The notes under the pieces: generated by a model
Database searches by the model: none
Seen by the model: the letters and a program-made list of their open reading frames with translations, nothing else
What the model was told of the DNA's origin: nothing
Made by a program: the position numbers and the translations under genes
Assembly: GCA_964486865.1 (NCBI GenBank)
Contig: CAZAOZ010000001.1
Location: 62,001 to 126,000, forward strand
Reading direction: 5' to 3'
DNA from: Ga0077527 sp964486865
Lineage (GTDB): Bacteria > Pseudomonadota > Gammaproteobacteria > Burkholderiales > SG8-41
DNA: 64,000 nt
Shown: positions 34,062-42,524 of the stretch, piece after piece
Numbering within the stretch: the stretch's first letter is position 1
Layout: each line of letters starts with the position of its first letter

Positions 34062-35033
34062 TCAATTGAGCTTGATGCCTGCCGCCTTGAACACCGGCGG
34101 CCATTTCTGCAATTCCTTCTTGACGAATTCCGTGAATTGCTCCGGCCCGTAACCCACGGGATCGAAGCCGCGCGCTTCCAGTTGGGCATGCACGTCCGGC
34201 AGCTTCATGACGCGAACCAGCTCGCCATGCAATTTATCGACGATGGCGCGCGGCGTTTTCCCCGGCGCCAGCACGCCGTAGTAGCCATCGACCTCGTAAC
34301 CCGGCAGCGCGGCTTCGGCGACGGTCGGCACGTCGGGCATGGCCTTGACCCGCGTCGCCGAACCGACAGCCAGCGCGCGCAGCCGTCCGGCCTTGACAAA
34401 GGGAATCGCGGCACCCGGCGCCGTCATCAGCATATGCACCTGGCCGCTGACCACGGCCACCGTGGAGTCACCCGCGCCTTTGTACGGCACATGCACCATG
34501 CTGATGCCGGACATGTACTTGAACAGTTCGATCGACAGATGGCCGCCGGTGCCGGCGCCGGACGAGGCATAGTTCAGTTCGCCGGGCCGCGATTTGGCGA
34601 GCGCGATCAACTGTTTGACCGATTTCACCGGCAGCGAGGGATGCACCACCAGTACATTGGGTGAGAACGCGAGCAGCGTGACGCGCGCGAAATCATTGAG
34701 CGTGTCGTAGGGCAGGCTGGCATACAGGCCCGGATTAAGGCTGTAGCCGGTGGCGACGATCAGGATGGTGTGGCCGTCGGGCGGCGCCTTGGCGACGATC
34801 TCGGATCCGAGGATGCCGGCAGCGCCGGGACGCAGATCAACCAGCACCTGCTGTCCCCAGCTCTCGGTGAGTTTGGGGCCGAACAGGCGCGCCACCTGAT
34901 CGTTGCCGCCGCCCGCGGACGACGGCACGACCCAGCGAATCGGTTTGCTTGGATAAACCTGCGCCCAGACTGCGGGCGCGGTGAATGCGAGCATGCAGGC
35001 CACTACAAATATGTTTTTCATCATGGTTCTCAT
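34062..35033 (-). CDS. Bug/TctC-family receptor 3
   Basis: A 323-residue periplasmic receptor with signal peptide (KNIFVVACMLAFTAPAVWAQ), then YPSKPIRWVVPSSAGGGND, DLRPGAAGILG, PPDGHTIL, HVPYKGAGDS and PTVAEAALPGYE. The DLRPG and PDGHT variants differ from the usual DNRPG and PDGYT. ATG 35033 is chosen; ATG 35024 and 35021 are close alternatives. It lies upstream of the UGSC selenoprotein gene on the same strand and may feed that pathway. Confidence 0.85.
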   Translation of the reverse strand: MRTMMKNIFVVACMLAFTAPAVWAQVYPSKPIRWVVPSSAGGGNDQVARLFGPKLTESWGQQVLVDLRPGAAGILGSEIVAKAPPDGHTILIVATGYSLNPGLYASLPYDTLNDFARVTLLAFSPNVLVVHPSLPVKSVKQLIALAKSRPGELNYASSGAGTGGHLSIELFKYMSGISMVHVPYKGAGDSTVAVVSGQVHMLMTAPGAAIPFVKAGRLRALAVGSATRVKAMPDVPTVAEAALPGYEVDGYYGVLAPGKTPRAIVDKLHGELVRVMKLPDVHAQLEARGFDPVGYGPEQFTEFVKKELQKWPPVFKAAGIKLN

Positions 35034-35060
35034 ATCCGGCGATTGCACCAGGAATTACTT

Positions 35061-35082
35061 CCCTCTCCCCTTGGGGAGAGGG
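35061..35082. repeat. Perfect CCCTCTCCCC/GGGGAGAGGG hairpin
   Basis: Ten bases pair perfectly across a two-base loop, and a second GAGGGAGAGGGCAGGGG copy follows to 35102. It lies between two same-strand receptor genes. Related hairpins are at 56833-56885. It looks like a dispersed intergenic repeat and may act as a transcription attenuator. Confidence 0.6.
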
Positions 35083-35144
35083 ATCGAGGGAGAGGGCAGG
35101 GGTTGTCGTGCTCCGTACGCATTTTGTCAGACACTCCAAAGCCA

Positions 35145-36119
35145 CTACTGCTCAAGTTTTAACCCAGTCTTCTTGACCAGTTCCCGCCACTTGTCATATT
35201 CAACTTTCGCCTGCCGCGTGAATTCGCGCGGCGGATTGCCGACGGTTTCAGTGCCGTCCGCTTCCATGCGCCGCAATACCGCGGGTTCGTTGATGGCTTT
35301 CACCGCCTCTTTGTACAACTGTTCGACGATGGCGTTGGGCAGTTTTGCCGGCGCGAACAGGCCGAACCATGCGCTGACTTCGTATCCCGGCACGCTCTCA
35401 CCGATGGCGGGCAGATCGGGCAGCGCCTGGAGGCGCTGGGCGCCGGTGACGGCAATGCCTTTTAATCTCCCGGCCTTGATCAGCGGCTGCGCGGAGATCG
35501 GGCTGCCGAGCATCCAGTTGACCTGTCCGGAGATCACCGCGGGATAACCGTCGGCGACGCCCTTGTAGGGCACGTGCGTCATTCTGGTATGGGTGAGGGC
35601 GGTCAGCAGTTCCGCGCCCATGTGCAGTATGCCGCCGGTGCCCGATGAGGCGTAGGTGATGGTGTCGGGCCTGGCTTTGGCGAGCGCAACGAGATCATTG
35701 ACGGATTTCACCGGCAGCGACGGCGTCACCACAATGATGTACGGATTGGTGGTCAGTTTGGTGATCGGCTGGAAATCGCGGATCGGGTCGTACGGCACGC
35801 TGCGGATGGCGGCGTTGGTGATGTAGCTGCTGCTGCTCACCATCAGCGTGTAGCCGTCGGGCGCGGCGCGGGCGGCGATGGCCGCGCCGAGACTGCCGCC
35901 CGCGCCGGGCCGGTTATCGACGATGAAGGGCTGGCCCCACACGGCGTTGAAATGCTGGCCGACGATGCGCGCGAGCACGTCCACGCCGCCGCCCGCCGCC
36001 ACCGGCACCACGATGCGCACCGGACGCTCGGGATAGCGCTGTGCTGCGGATACCGCTGCGGGAGCAGCGAGCAGTGTGGCGACCACAATGTGCGCCATGA
36101 GTTTTGGTGATATTTTCAT
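35145..36119 (-). CDS. Bug/TctC-family receptor 4
   Basis: A 324-residue periplasmic receptor. The signal peptide (MAHIVVATLLAAPAAVSAA) is followed by YPERPVRIVVPVAAGGGVD, VDNRPGAGGSLG, APDGYTLMV, HVPYKGVADG and PAIGESVPGYE. The signal start is best placed at ATG 36119 (MKISPK). It is the upstream receptor of the selenoprotein-containing gene set. Confidence 0.86.
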   Translation of the reverse strand: MKISPKLMAHIVVATLLAAPAAVSAAQRYPERPVRIVVPVAAGGGVDVLARIVGQHFNAVWGQPFIVDNRPGAGGSLGAAIAARAAPDGYTLMVSSSSYITNAAIRSVPYDPIRDFQPITKLTTNPYIIVVTPSLPVKSVNDLVALAKARPDTITYASSGTGGILHMGAELLTALTHTRMTHVPYKGVADGYPAVISGQVNWMLGSPISAQPLIKAGRLKGIAVTGAQRLQALPDLPAIGESVPGYEVSAWFGLFAPAKLPNAIVEQLYKEAVKAINEPAVLRRMEADGTETVGNPPREFTRQAKVEYDKWRELVKKTGLKLEQ

Positions 36120-36286
36120 GGTTTGTTCCTGCATATCCGGATGAACAGGGCCTGGCAGTCATCATGCCGCGCGAAGGGAGCGCATCGGCCCGGCAAGACT
36201 TGTTGGAAAATACTCTGATCGGACCGGTCGTGGCTAGTGTCCGGCCGACTTAATTGTGCGGGTTTGCCGACGAGTCCGCGATCTGG

Positions 36287-37495
36287 TCAGGCCGCCGCCA
36301 GCGCGCGCCTGCGCATGCGCGCCAGCACCGCGGCCAGCGCGACACCGGTCAGGCAGATCACGCTGATGCCGACGAATCCCCAGGTGAAGCTTCCGGTCTG
36401 GTCCTTGACCACGCCCAGCGCATAAGCGGTCAGGAAACCGCCGATGTTGGCGAACAGGTTGCTGAATCCCGTCGCAGTGCCGGCGATGCGCGGTCCCAGC
36501 ACCTCCATGGGCACCAGGAACAGCGGCCCGAAGTAGAACTGCAGGAATATCGAGTTGACCGCGATCACCAGCAGCAGCAGCGGCATCGATTCGGTGACGA
36601 CCAGCAGCGTGGAGGTGCAGGCGAGCACCAGCAGCGCGCCGCCGATGATCAGCGGCGGGTTGCGCAGCCGGTCGGAGACATAGCCGCCCAGCGTGTTCGA
36701 CGGCGCGGTAAAGGCGGCGCTCATGGCCACGATCAGGCCGGCGGTCTGCACCGAGAGGCCGCGGTCCACCACCAGCAGCGACGGCAGCCAGACCATGAAC
36801 GCGGTGACCACGGTGAAGCGCACGAACTGCAGCCCGCCGCATACCCACATCACCGGTTGGCGGAAGAGTTGTGCGATATCGGCGAGCGCCAGGTGCTGCG
36901 CCGGCGGGGTGCGCGGCTTCTCGTGCGCCATGCGCCGGTACACGAAGGCGGCGGCGATGCCCAGCGCGGCGAAAAACATGAACGCGGCACGCCAGCCGTA
37001 CAGCGCGGTGAGCAGCGGACCGGCCAGCGAGAGCACGATGGTGCCGGCGAAGCCGCCCAGCATGTAGAGGCTCATCGCGGTGGCGCGGCGCTCGGGCGGA
37101 AACCACGAGGCCAGCAGAGTCATGCCCGGCGCAAACAGCAGCGCGCGGAAGCCGCCGGCGAGCAGCTGGGTGATGATCGCCAGCCAGAACGCATGGATCA
37201 GGCCCAGGCAGAGCGAGAATGCCGACCAGCCCAGCAGTCCGATGAAAAACAGTTTTTTCGGGCCGTAACGGTCGGCGAGGAAGCCGGCGGGGATCTGGCC
37301 GAGGGCATAACTGAGCGTCGCGGCCGCCGACAGCAGCCCGGCCTGGGTAAAACTGATGTGCAGGTCTTCGCGGATCAGCGGCAGCAGCAGCGGTATCGCG
37401 CTGAAACTGATGCCGTGGACCAGTTGGCAGAGTATGACCAGCGTGACGGTGGTCTTGCCGTCGCGGCTCATGCCGGCGGTGCGGGGTGCGGACAT
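36287..37495 (-). CDS. Major facilitator superfamily transporter
   Basis: A 402-residue protein with 12 predicted membrane helices in two halves. The loop 2-3 motif GFLADRYGPKK and the second-half equivalent GGYVSDRLRN are the classic MFS signatures. Such transporters near Bug receptors and oxidoreductases often import organic acids, so an acid symporter is likely. ATG 37495 (MSAPRTAG) is chosen; the open frame further upstream reads through the heptamer repeat and is not believable. ATG 37471 is also possible. Confidence 0.83.
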   Translation of the reverse strand: MSAPRTAGMSRDGKTTVTLVILCQLVHGISFSAIPLLLPLIREDLHISFTQAGLLSAAATLSYALGQIPAGFLADRYGPKKLFFIGLLGWSAFSLCLGLIHAFWLAIITQLLAGGFRALLFAPGMTLLASWFPPERRATAMSLYMLGGFAGTIVLSLAGPLLTALYGWRAAFMFFAALGIAAAFVYRRMAHEKPRTPPAQHLALADIAQLFRQPVMWVCGGLQFVRFTVVTAFMVWLPSLLVVDRGLSVQTAGLIVAMSAAFTAPSNTLGGYVSDRLRNPPLIIGGALLVLACTSTLLVVTESMPLLLLVIAVNSIFLQFYFGPLFLVPMEVLGPRIAGTATGFSNLFANIGGFLTAYALGVVKDQTGSFTWGFVGISVICLTGVALAAVLARMRRRALAAA

Positions 37496-37543
37496 GGTGC
37501 GACTGTACCGGCCGGCGGCGGGGGCGGGTTGTTTTGGATCAAG

Positions 37544-37671
37544 CGGGTGATGGGTAAATGGTGATGGGTGATGGGTAAGGGGTAAGGGCAATTGCAGAGC
37601 GGCCTCACTGTCACTCACCCATCACCCATCACCCATCACCCATCACCCATCACCTAATCACCATTCACCGC
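37544..37671. repeat. Inverted array of TGATGGG/CCCATCA heptamers
   Basis: Four or more GGTGATG-type heptamers on the left face five clean CCCATCA heptamers and then CACCATTCACC on the right, around a central spacer of about 50 bases. The array could fold into a large hairpin. It fills the gap between the MFS gene and the exonuclease gene and reaches into the exonuclease stop region. Confidence 0.75.
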
Positions 37672-38273
37672 ACCAACCCATCCGCCTCGAACTTGAGATA
37701 AAGCTCGCGGCAGACCCAGGCATCGGTCGCTGCGTAAATGATCTGTGCGGAGGTGAGTTGCGGCGCGGACCAGTTGGTGGTTTTGGCGCCCTTGGGAATG
37801 CGGAAGCCCAGGAATATCCCGGCCAGGTTGCGCACGCCGCTTTGTTCGTAGCCGGTGCGCTTGGCGACGATGCCCAGATCGACAATGCTTTTTTCAGTGA
37901 ACGGAAAAACCTGTTTCAGCGTACGCAGGTCATGCGCGACCGCGACGCCGGCCTTGGCGGTGCCGGGCGCTTCGAGCATCTCGGCGAGCAGGCCGTGGGT
38001 ATCGGGATAGCGCAGCGGAAAAATGTACACCATGCGTGCGGTGGCGACCTGGACCAGGCTCGGCAGGTAGCTCTCGCCCTTGCGGAAGGCGGGCCGCGTT
38101 TCGGTGTCGAAGCCGACCACGCGCTCGGTGCGGATGTCGGTCAATGCGGCGAACAGCAGTTCGGGGGTATCGACGAAGGACACCGGACCGTCATAGCGGC
38201 GCACCGCCAGGTCGTTGAGGCTGTCGCGGGAGATCGCACGTGCGTCGCCGTGCTGCAGTCGGTGCATGCTCAT
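37665..38273 (-). CDS. RNase D-like 3'-5' exonuclease domain protein
   Basis: A 202-residue DEDD-family nuclease. VGFDTETRPAF carries the first two acidic residues, VAHDLRTLKQVF the third, and AATDAWVCRELYLKF the last aspartate with its tyrosine-class spacing. It lacks the HRDC domains of full RNase D, so it is the short proteobacterial form seen as a single-domain exonuclease. RNA or DNA is the possible substrate. ATG 38273 has another in-frame ATG two codons later. The divergent amidase gene starts about 70 bases away. Confidence 0.8.
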   Translation of the reverse strand: MSMHRLQHGDARAISRDSLNDLAVRRYDGPVSFVDTPELLFAALTDIRTERVVGFDTETRPAFRKGESYLPSLVQVATARMVYIFPLRYPDTHGLLAEMLEAPGTAKAGVAVAHDLRTLKQVFPFTEKSIVDLGIVAKRTGYEQSGVRNLAGIFLGFRIPKGAKTTNWSAPQLTSAQIIYAATDAWVCRELYLKFEADGLVR

Positions 38274-38340
38274 GCGCACAGGATAACAGGTGGAGCCCGT
38301 GGTACAGTAATCGAATGTGATGGACGGAGCGTGGAGGGGC

Positions 38341-39144
38341 ATGAACCTGAGGAGCGTTGATCGGGCTGCGGTGCCGCCCGCAGGGTTGCACAAGAGGCCG
38401 CATAAGGGGCTGTGGGCAGCAGTGCTGCTGCTCGCGGCCTGCGCCGAACTGCCCGTGCATACGACGCTGCCGGTCGAGATCCGTGTTTCGCCCAATTTCG
38501 GCGAGCGGCGGCCCAATTACGTGATCATTCATCACACCACCAATGACACCGCCGAGCAGGCAGTCGCCACGCTGACCCATCCGCTGAAGCAGGTCAGCGC
38601 ACATTACCTGATCGCGCGCGACGGCCGCATCGTGTATCTGGTGGATGAACTGAAACGCGCCTGGCATGCCGGCGATTCGTACTGGGGCGGCAACCGAGAC
38701 ATCAATTCGTCTTCCATCGGCATTGAACTGGACAACAACGGCAGCGAGCCCTTTGCCGACGCACAGATCAATGCCCTGATCGCGCTGCTCGCGGATCTGA
38801 AATTACGCTGGAATATTCCGGCGGCGAATGTGCTGGGCCACGGCGATGTGGCGCCGGGGCGCAAGATGGATCCGAGCGCGTTGTTTCCGTGGCCGCGGCT
38901 GGCGGCGGCGGGCTTCGGCCTGTGGTGCGATCCGCCGTACGATCCTGCGCCCGCGGGCGCGGACGACGTGCTGCTGCTGGCGGCGCTCGGCTACGATGTC
39001 TCGCGCCCCGCAGCGGCAGTGGCGGCGTTCAAGCGCCGTTATGCAACGGAAGACGGCGTGTCCGCATTGAATGTGGAGCAACACGGGCTGGTGCAGTGCC
39101 TGCTCAGGAAGCAGCAGGCGGGCCAGGGCGAGGGCACGCGCTAG
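38341..39144 (+). CDS. amiD: N-acetylmuramoyl-L-alanine amidase, AmiD-type lipoprotein
   Basis: A 267-residue amidase with a lipobox (LLLAACAEL), so it is probably an outer-membrane lipoprotein. The amidase_2 fold has zinc ligands in YVIIHHTTN, LGHGDVAPGRKMDPSALFPW and RDINSSSIGIELDNN. A C-terminal peptidoglycan-binding-like part follows (DDVLLLAALGYDVS). AmiD-type enzymes cut the sugar-peptide bond of muropeptides during recycling. ATG 38341 is supported by GGAGG six bases before it; GTG 38317 and ATG 38320 are less likely. Confidence 0.82.
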   Translation: MNLRSVDRAAVPPAGLHKRPHKGLWAAVLLLAACAELPVHTTLPVEIRVSPNFGERRPNYVIIHHTTNDTAEQAVATLTHPLKQVSAHYLIARDGRIVYLVDELKRAWHAGDSYWGGNRDINSSSIGIELDNNGSEPFADAQINALIALLADLKLRWNIPAANVLGHGDVAPGRKMDPSALFPWPRLAAAGFGLWCDPPYDPAPAGADDVLLLAALGYDVSRPAAAVAAFKRRYATEDGVSALNVEQHGLVQCLLRKQQAGQGEGTR

Positions 39145-39178
39145 AATGGGCACTGTGCCCGATCCCGGAGGGGAGTTC

Positions 39179-39862
39179 ATGTCTTTGAAGCTGGGGCTGA
39201 TGGTGCCCGCCAACAATACGACCATGGAGCCGGAGCTGCTCGATTGGCTGCCCGGCGCGCAGTGCCGCACCTTGCGCATCCCGCGCGGCAAGGGTTTGCT
39301 CGGGCCGGCGGAAATCCCCGCCTATGTCGCGCAGGCGCTGGAGCTTGCGCAGGGTTATGACCGCAATCAGACCGACATCATCGCCTACGGCTGCACCGCG
39401 GCGGGATTCATCGGCGGCCCGGCACGCGACGCGGAAATCCAGGCTGCACTCGCGAAAATCACCGGCAGGCCGGTGGTGACGACTGCCGGCGCGATGATCG
39501 CGGTGCTGCGCCACATCGGTGCAAAACGCATTGCGGTGGTGACGCCGTACTTGGATCCGGTCAACGAGCGGCTGCGCGCCTACCTGGAGCAGTCGGGCAT
39601 TGCCGTGACCAGGCTGGCCAGCTTCAAGGCTGAAACCACGGACGAGCTGGCGGCGATCACGCCGGCGCAGATCGCGGCGCTGGCGCGCGACACCATGACA
39701 CCCGACGCTGACGCGATGTTCATCGCCTGTTCGCAGTTGCCGACAAAGGACATCATGGCCGGGCTCGAGCGCGAATTCGGCAAGCCGGTGTGGTCGTCGA
39801 TCAAGGCGACGGCCTGGCATGCGGAGCGGGTGTTGTCCGGAAAAGCAGCAGTTGCAGCCTGA
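39179..39862 (+). CDS. Maleate isomerase/arylmalonate decarboxylase-family Asp/Glu racemase
   Basis: A 227-residue protein of the aspartate/glutamate racemase superfamily. VPANNTTMEPE at the N-terminus, YGCTAAG in the middle and ACSQLPT late supply the asparagine and the two catalytic cysteines of maleate isomerase. Family members interconvert maleate and fumarate or decarboxylate malonates. GGAGGGGAG precedes ATG 39179. It is followed at 20 bases by a Bug receptor, which suggests that the pair handles one dicarboxylate. Confidence 0.82.
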   Translation: MSLKLGLMVPANNTTMEPELLDWLPGAQCRTLRIPRGKGLLGPAEIPAYVAQALELAQGYDRNQTDIIAYGCTAAGFIGGPARDAEIQAALAKITGRPVVTTAGAMIAVLRHIGAKRIAVVTPYLDPVNERLRAYLEQSGIAVTRLASFKAETTDELAAITPAQIAALARDTMTPDADAMFIACSQLPTKDIMAGLEREFGKPVWSSIKATAWHAERVLSGKAAVAA

Positions 39863-39882
39863 ATAAAAACCACGGAGGAGTG

Positions 39883-40854
39883 ATGATGCGTTTCATGCTG
39901 AAAGCAGTGGCCGGTGCAGTATGCGCAACCCTGGCGTTCGCGGCGGTGGCGCAGAATTTCCCGGTAAAGCCGGTGCGCATCGTCGTGCCGTTTCCGCCGG
40001 GCGGTGGCGTCGATATCATCGCGCGCCTGGTCGGGCCGAAGCTCGCCGCGCAGTACGGCCAGCAGGTCATCGTCGAGAACCGCGCCGGTGCGGCCGGCAT
40101 CATCGGGACGGAGTTTGCCGCGCGGGCCGCGCCCGACGGTTATACCTGGGCGATAGCGACCCTGGGCAACCTCGCGGTCAACAAGCACCTCTACGCAAAA
40201 ATGGCCGTCGATCCGCTGAAGGATCTCGCCGCGGTGACGCAGGTGGTCGATGTGCATTTCGTGATGGTGGCGCATCCGTCGCTGCCGGCAAAAAACGTCA
40301 GGCAGCTGATCGCGCTGGCGAAGGCGCGCCCGGGAGACATTACGTTTGCGTCATCGGGCGCGGGCGGTGCGCCGCATCTGGGCGGCGAACTCTTCAACCG
40401 CCTGGCCGGCGTGAACATCACCCACGTGCCGTACAAAGGCAGCGGCCCGAGTTTCGCCGATCTGCTGGGCGGGCACGTTTCACTGACTTACGACAGCATG
40501 CTGCAGGCGCTGCCGTACATCCGCGACAAGAAACTGGTGGCGCTGGGCGTGCTCGGCGCGAAGCGCGCCGCGGCGCTGTCCGATGTGCCGACCATCGCCG
40601 AGCAGGGCGTCAAGGGTTATGAGCTGACCAACTGGTTCGGCCTGGTGGTGCCGGCGGCGACGCCGAATCCGCTGGTCATGCGCATCCACGGCGACTTCAC
40701 CAGGACGCTGCAGGAGAAGGAGATACGCGACAGGATCGCGGGCATGGGCGCCGACGTGGTCGCCAATTCGCCGGAGCAGTTTGCCGCGTTCTGGCGCGCC
40801 GAATCGGACAAGTGGGCGCGGGTGATCCGGGAAGCGAATATCCGCGCGGAGTGA
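39883..40854 (+). CDS. Bug/TctC-family receptor 5
   Basis: A 323-residue periplasmic receptor with a signal peptide ending AAVAQ. Landmarks are FPVKPVRIVVPFPPGGGVD, VENRAGAAGIIG, APDGYTW, HVPYKGSGPS and PTIAEQGVKGYE. ATG 39883, with GGAGGAGTG just before it, is the natural start; a second ATG follows one codon later. It is paired with the maleate-isomerase-like gene. Confidence 0.87.
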   Translation: MMRFMLKAVAGAVCATLAFAAVAQNFPVKPVRIVVPFPPGGGVDIIARLVGPKLAAQYGQQVIVENRAGAAGIIGTEFAARAAPDGYTWAIATLGNLAVNKHLYAKMAVDPLKDLAAVTQVVDVHFVMVAHPSLPAKNVRQLIALAKARPGDITFASSGAGGAPHLGGELFNRLAGVNITHVPYKGSGPSFADLLGGHVSLTYDSMLQALPYIRDKKLVALGVLGAKRAAALSDVPTIAEQGVKGYELTNWFGLVVPAATPNPLVMRIHGDFTRTLQEKEIRDRIAGMGADVVANSPEQFAAFWRAESDKWARVIREANIRAE

Positions 40855-40861
40855 TAAAAGA

Positions 40862-40941
40862 CAGTGATGAGTGAGGAGTGATGAATGCGGAACACAGGCA
40901 GAACTGCTTTTCGCTTATCACTCCTCACTCATCATTCATCA
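40862..40941. repeat. Inverted repeat of GAGTGAG/TCACTCC heptamer-like units
   Basis: CAGTGATGAGTGAGGAGTGATGAATG on the left faces a near reverse complement ending TCATTCATCACTGG on the right, around a spacer of about 30 bases. It lies between the convergent Bug and dienelactone hydrolase genes and could be a bidirectional terminator. Confidence 0.72.
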
Positions 40942-40951
40942 CTGGCATTGC

Positions 40952-41647
40952 TCAGCGCAGCGACTGCAGCAGTTCCAGCGCCTTGCCCATCGAGAAATCA
41001 TAAGTCGGCTCACTCCACGCTTTGGCATTGCCGCGCATCATGTAGCCGTGGAGGATGCCGGGGAAAATATGCACCGAGAGGCTGGGTATTTTTTTGGCCT
41101 TGGCCGTGTAGGCCGCCTGCACATCGGGCGGCGCGGCGTGGTCCTGGTCGCCCCAGATCAGGCAGACGGGCTTGGTGAGCCCGTCGAATTCATTGAGGAA
41201 ATCCTTCATCTGTGTGCTGTGGCAGCCGATGCCCGCGTCATAGCCCAGCCGTTTCGGCCCCAGCACTGCGTAGGGTCCGCCGAAACACAGCCCCATCGCG
41301 ACGGCCTTGCCGTTGTGCTGCTTGACCTGGCGCACGGCGAGCAGCGTGTCGGCCATGTCGGTTTCGCCGGTGGCGATGACCGGCAGCCGCGGTTGCGAGC
41401 GTTCGGCCGAGCGCTTGTCCTCGCGCGGCAGCGGGCCGGGTATGGTGCGCCAGAACAGGTCGGGTGCGGCGGCGATATAGCCCGCATCGGCGAAGGCGTC
41501 GGCAATGCCGCGCACGTCGGCATCGACGCCGTGTACCGCCGAGGCGATCACGATGGCGGGCACCTTGGTGCTGGCGGCGGGTTTCGCGAGATAGCAGTCG
41601 AACTCACCGCCGTTGCGGGAGCGGATCTTGATGTCTTTGCCGGCCAT
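40952..41647 (-). CDS. Dienelactone hydrolase-family protein
   Basis: A 231-residue alpha/beta hydrolase. The nucleophile elbow reads GLCFGG (cysteine nucleophile), the acid lies in WGDQD and the histidine in ILHGYMM. Dienelactone hydrolases open cis-dienelactone to maleylacetate in chlorocatechol degradation, but many paralogues act on other esters or lactones. ATG 41647 (MAGKD) is chosen over an upstream frame that reads GC-poor linker. The neighbouring maleate-isomerase-like gene makes a dicarboxylate route plausible. Confidence 0.8.
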   Translation of the reverse strand: MAGKDIKIRSRNGGEFDCYLAKPAASTKVPAIVIASAVHGVDADVRGIADAFADAGYIAAAPDLFWRTIPGPLPREDKRSAERSQPRLPVIATGETDMADTLLAVRQVKQHNGKAVAMGLCFGGPYAVLGPKRLGYDAGIGCHSTQMKDFLNEFDGLTKPVCLIWGDQDHAAPPDVQAAYTAKAKKIPSLSVHIFPGILHGYMMRGNAKAWSEPTYDFSMGKALELLQSLR

Positions 41648-41660
41648 GACGTTCCTGGTT

Positions 41661-42005
41661 CTAGTTGATTGCGAGCAGTTCGACTTCAAACACCAGCGTG
41701 GCGTCGGGCGGGATGACGCCGCCGGCGCCGCGCGCGCCGTAACCGAGGGCGGGCGGGATGGTCAGTTTGCGTTTGCCGCCGACTTTCATGCCCTGCACGC
41801 CTTCGTCCCAGCCGCGGATGACGTGGCCGGCGCCGAGCGGAAACATGAACGGGTCGTTGCGGTCCTTGCTGGAGTCGAATTTCCTGCCGTCGGTAAGCCA
41901 GCCGGTGTAATGCACGGTGACTTCGATGCCTGCGGCGGCGACGTCGCCCTCGCCGGTGACGAGGTCTTCGAAGATCAGTCCGCTTGCAGTGGTGGTTGCT
42001 GCCAT
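41661..42005 (-). CDS. FKBP-type peptidyl-prolyl cis-trans isomerase
   Basis: A 114-residue single FKBP domain. VTVHYTGWLTDGRKFDSS, VIRGWDEGVQGMKVGGKR, LTIPPALGYGARGAGG and IPPDATLVFEVEL are all present in order. It has no signal peptide, so it is cytoplasmic and speeds proline isomerisation during folding. The upstream part of the open frame, up to 42350, is antisense to the next gene. Confidence 0.88.
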   Translation of the reverse strand: MAATTTASGLIFEDLVTGEGDVAAAGIEVTVHYTGWLTDGRKFDSSKDRNDPFMFPLGAGHVIRGWDEGVQGMKVGGKRKLTIPPALGYGARGAGGVIPPDATLVFEVELLAIN

Positions 42006-42108
42006 GGCCGTTCCCTGTTCACAGTGAGACCGCATTATGCCCCAGATGGGCATGCGGCGTTTTCGGTAGAATCCGCGCTTTGTCTGTTCGTATCGAGGGG
42101 AAACACAA

Positions 42109-42489
42109 GTGGAGTGGATTACGCAACTGCTGCAGGAAGTGCCGGGCGCGGCGCAGTACCGTACGCAATTGGAATCGCTCGCGAGCGAACATGCTGCACT
42201 CACGGCGGAGAACACGCGCCTGCAGGACGAACTCGCGTGGTTCATTCCGCAGTGGGACACGCTCGACGGCGATGCGGTGCGCACGCTGGAATATCTGGCG
42301 CGCGTGGAACGTGCGCGGCCGCCGGAAATCGCGGCGGCCAACCAGGTCAATATCCAGATTGTTGAATCGTATCTGTCCTATCTGGTGCGGGGGCAGTATG
42401 CGCATGCGCCCGCCGGTGACGGGCTGCAATTCAATATTTCCGTCAAGGGCCGACGTTACTTGCGCGAGCGCGGACTGCTCAAGATCTGA
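42109..42489 (+). CDS. Small coiled-coil/winged-helix-like hypothetical protein
   Basis: I do not recognise this 126-residue protein. It starts GTG (VEWITQLLQEVPGAAQY), has a heptad-rich segment (QLESLASEHAALTAENTRLQDEL) that should form a coiled coil, and ends in a compact part (VNIQIVESYLSYLVRG, ISVKGRRYLRERGLLK) like a winged helix-turn-helix. A DNA-binding or regulatory function is possible. GAGGGG lies suitably upstream. It is surrounded by divergent unrelated genes. Confidence 0.6.
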   Translation: MEWITQLLQEVPGAAQYRTQLESLASEHAALTAENTRLQDELAWFIPQWDTLDGDAVRTLEYLARVERARPPEIAAANQVNIQIVESYLSYLVRGQYAHAPAGDGLQFNISVKGRRYLRERGLLKI

Positions 42490-42524
42490 CGGCGCGGCAT
42501 AAAATATCGTTATAAAACAAGTGG

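Noticed and set aside
36234..37564. Long glutamine/arginine-rich open frames on both strands over the MFS gene
   Set aside because: They lack any domain or hydrophobic pattern and are shadows of the 12-helix transporter gene.
37544..37671. CRISPR array
   Set aside because: Units are only seven bases, there are no unique spacers of constant length, and no cas genes are near.
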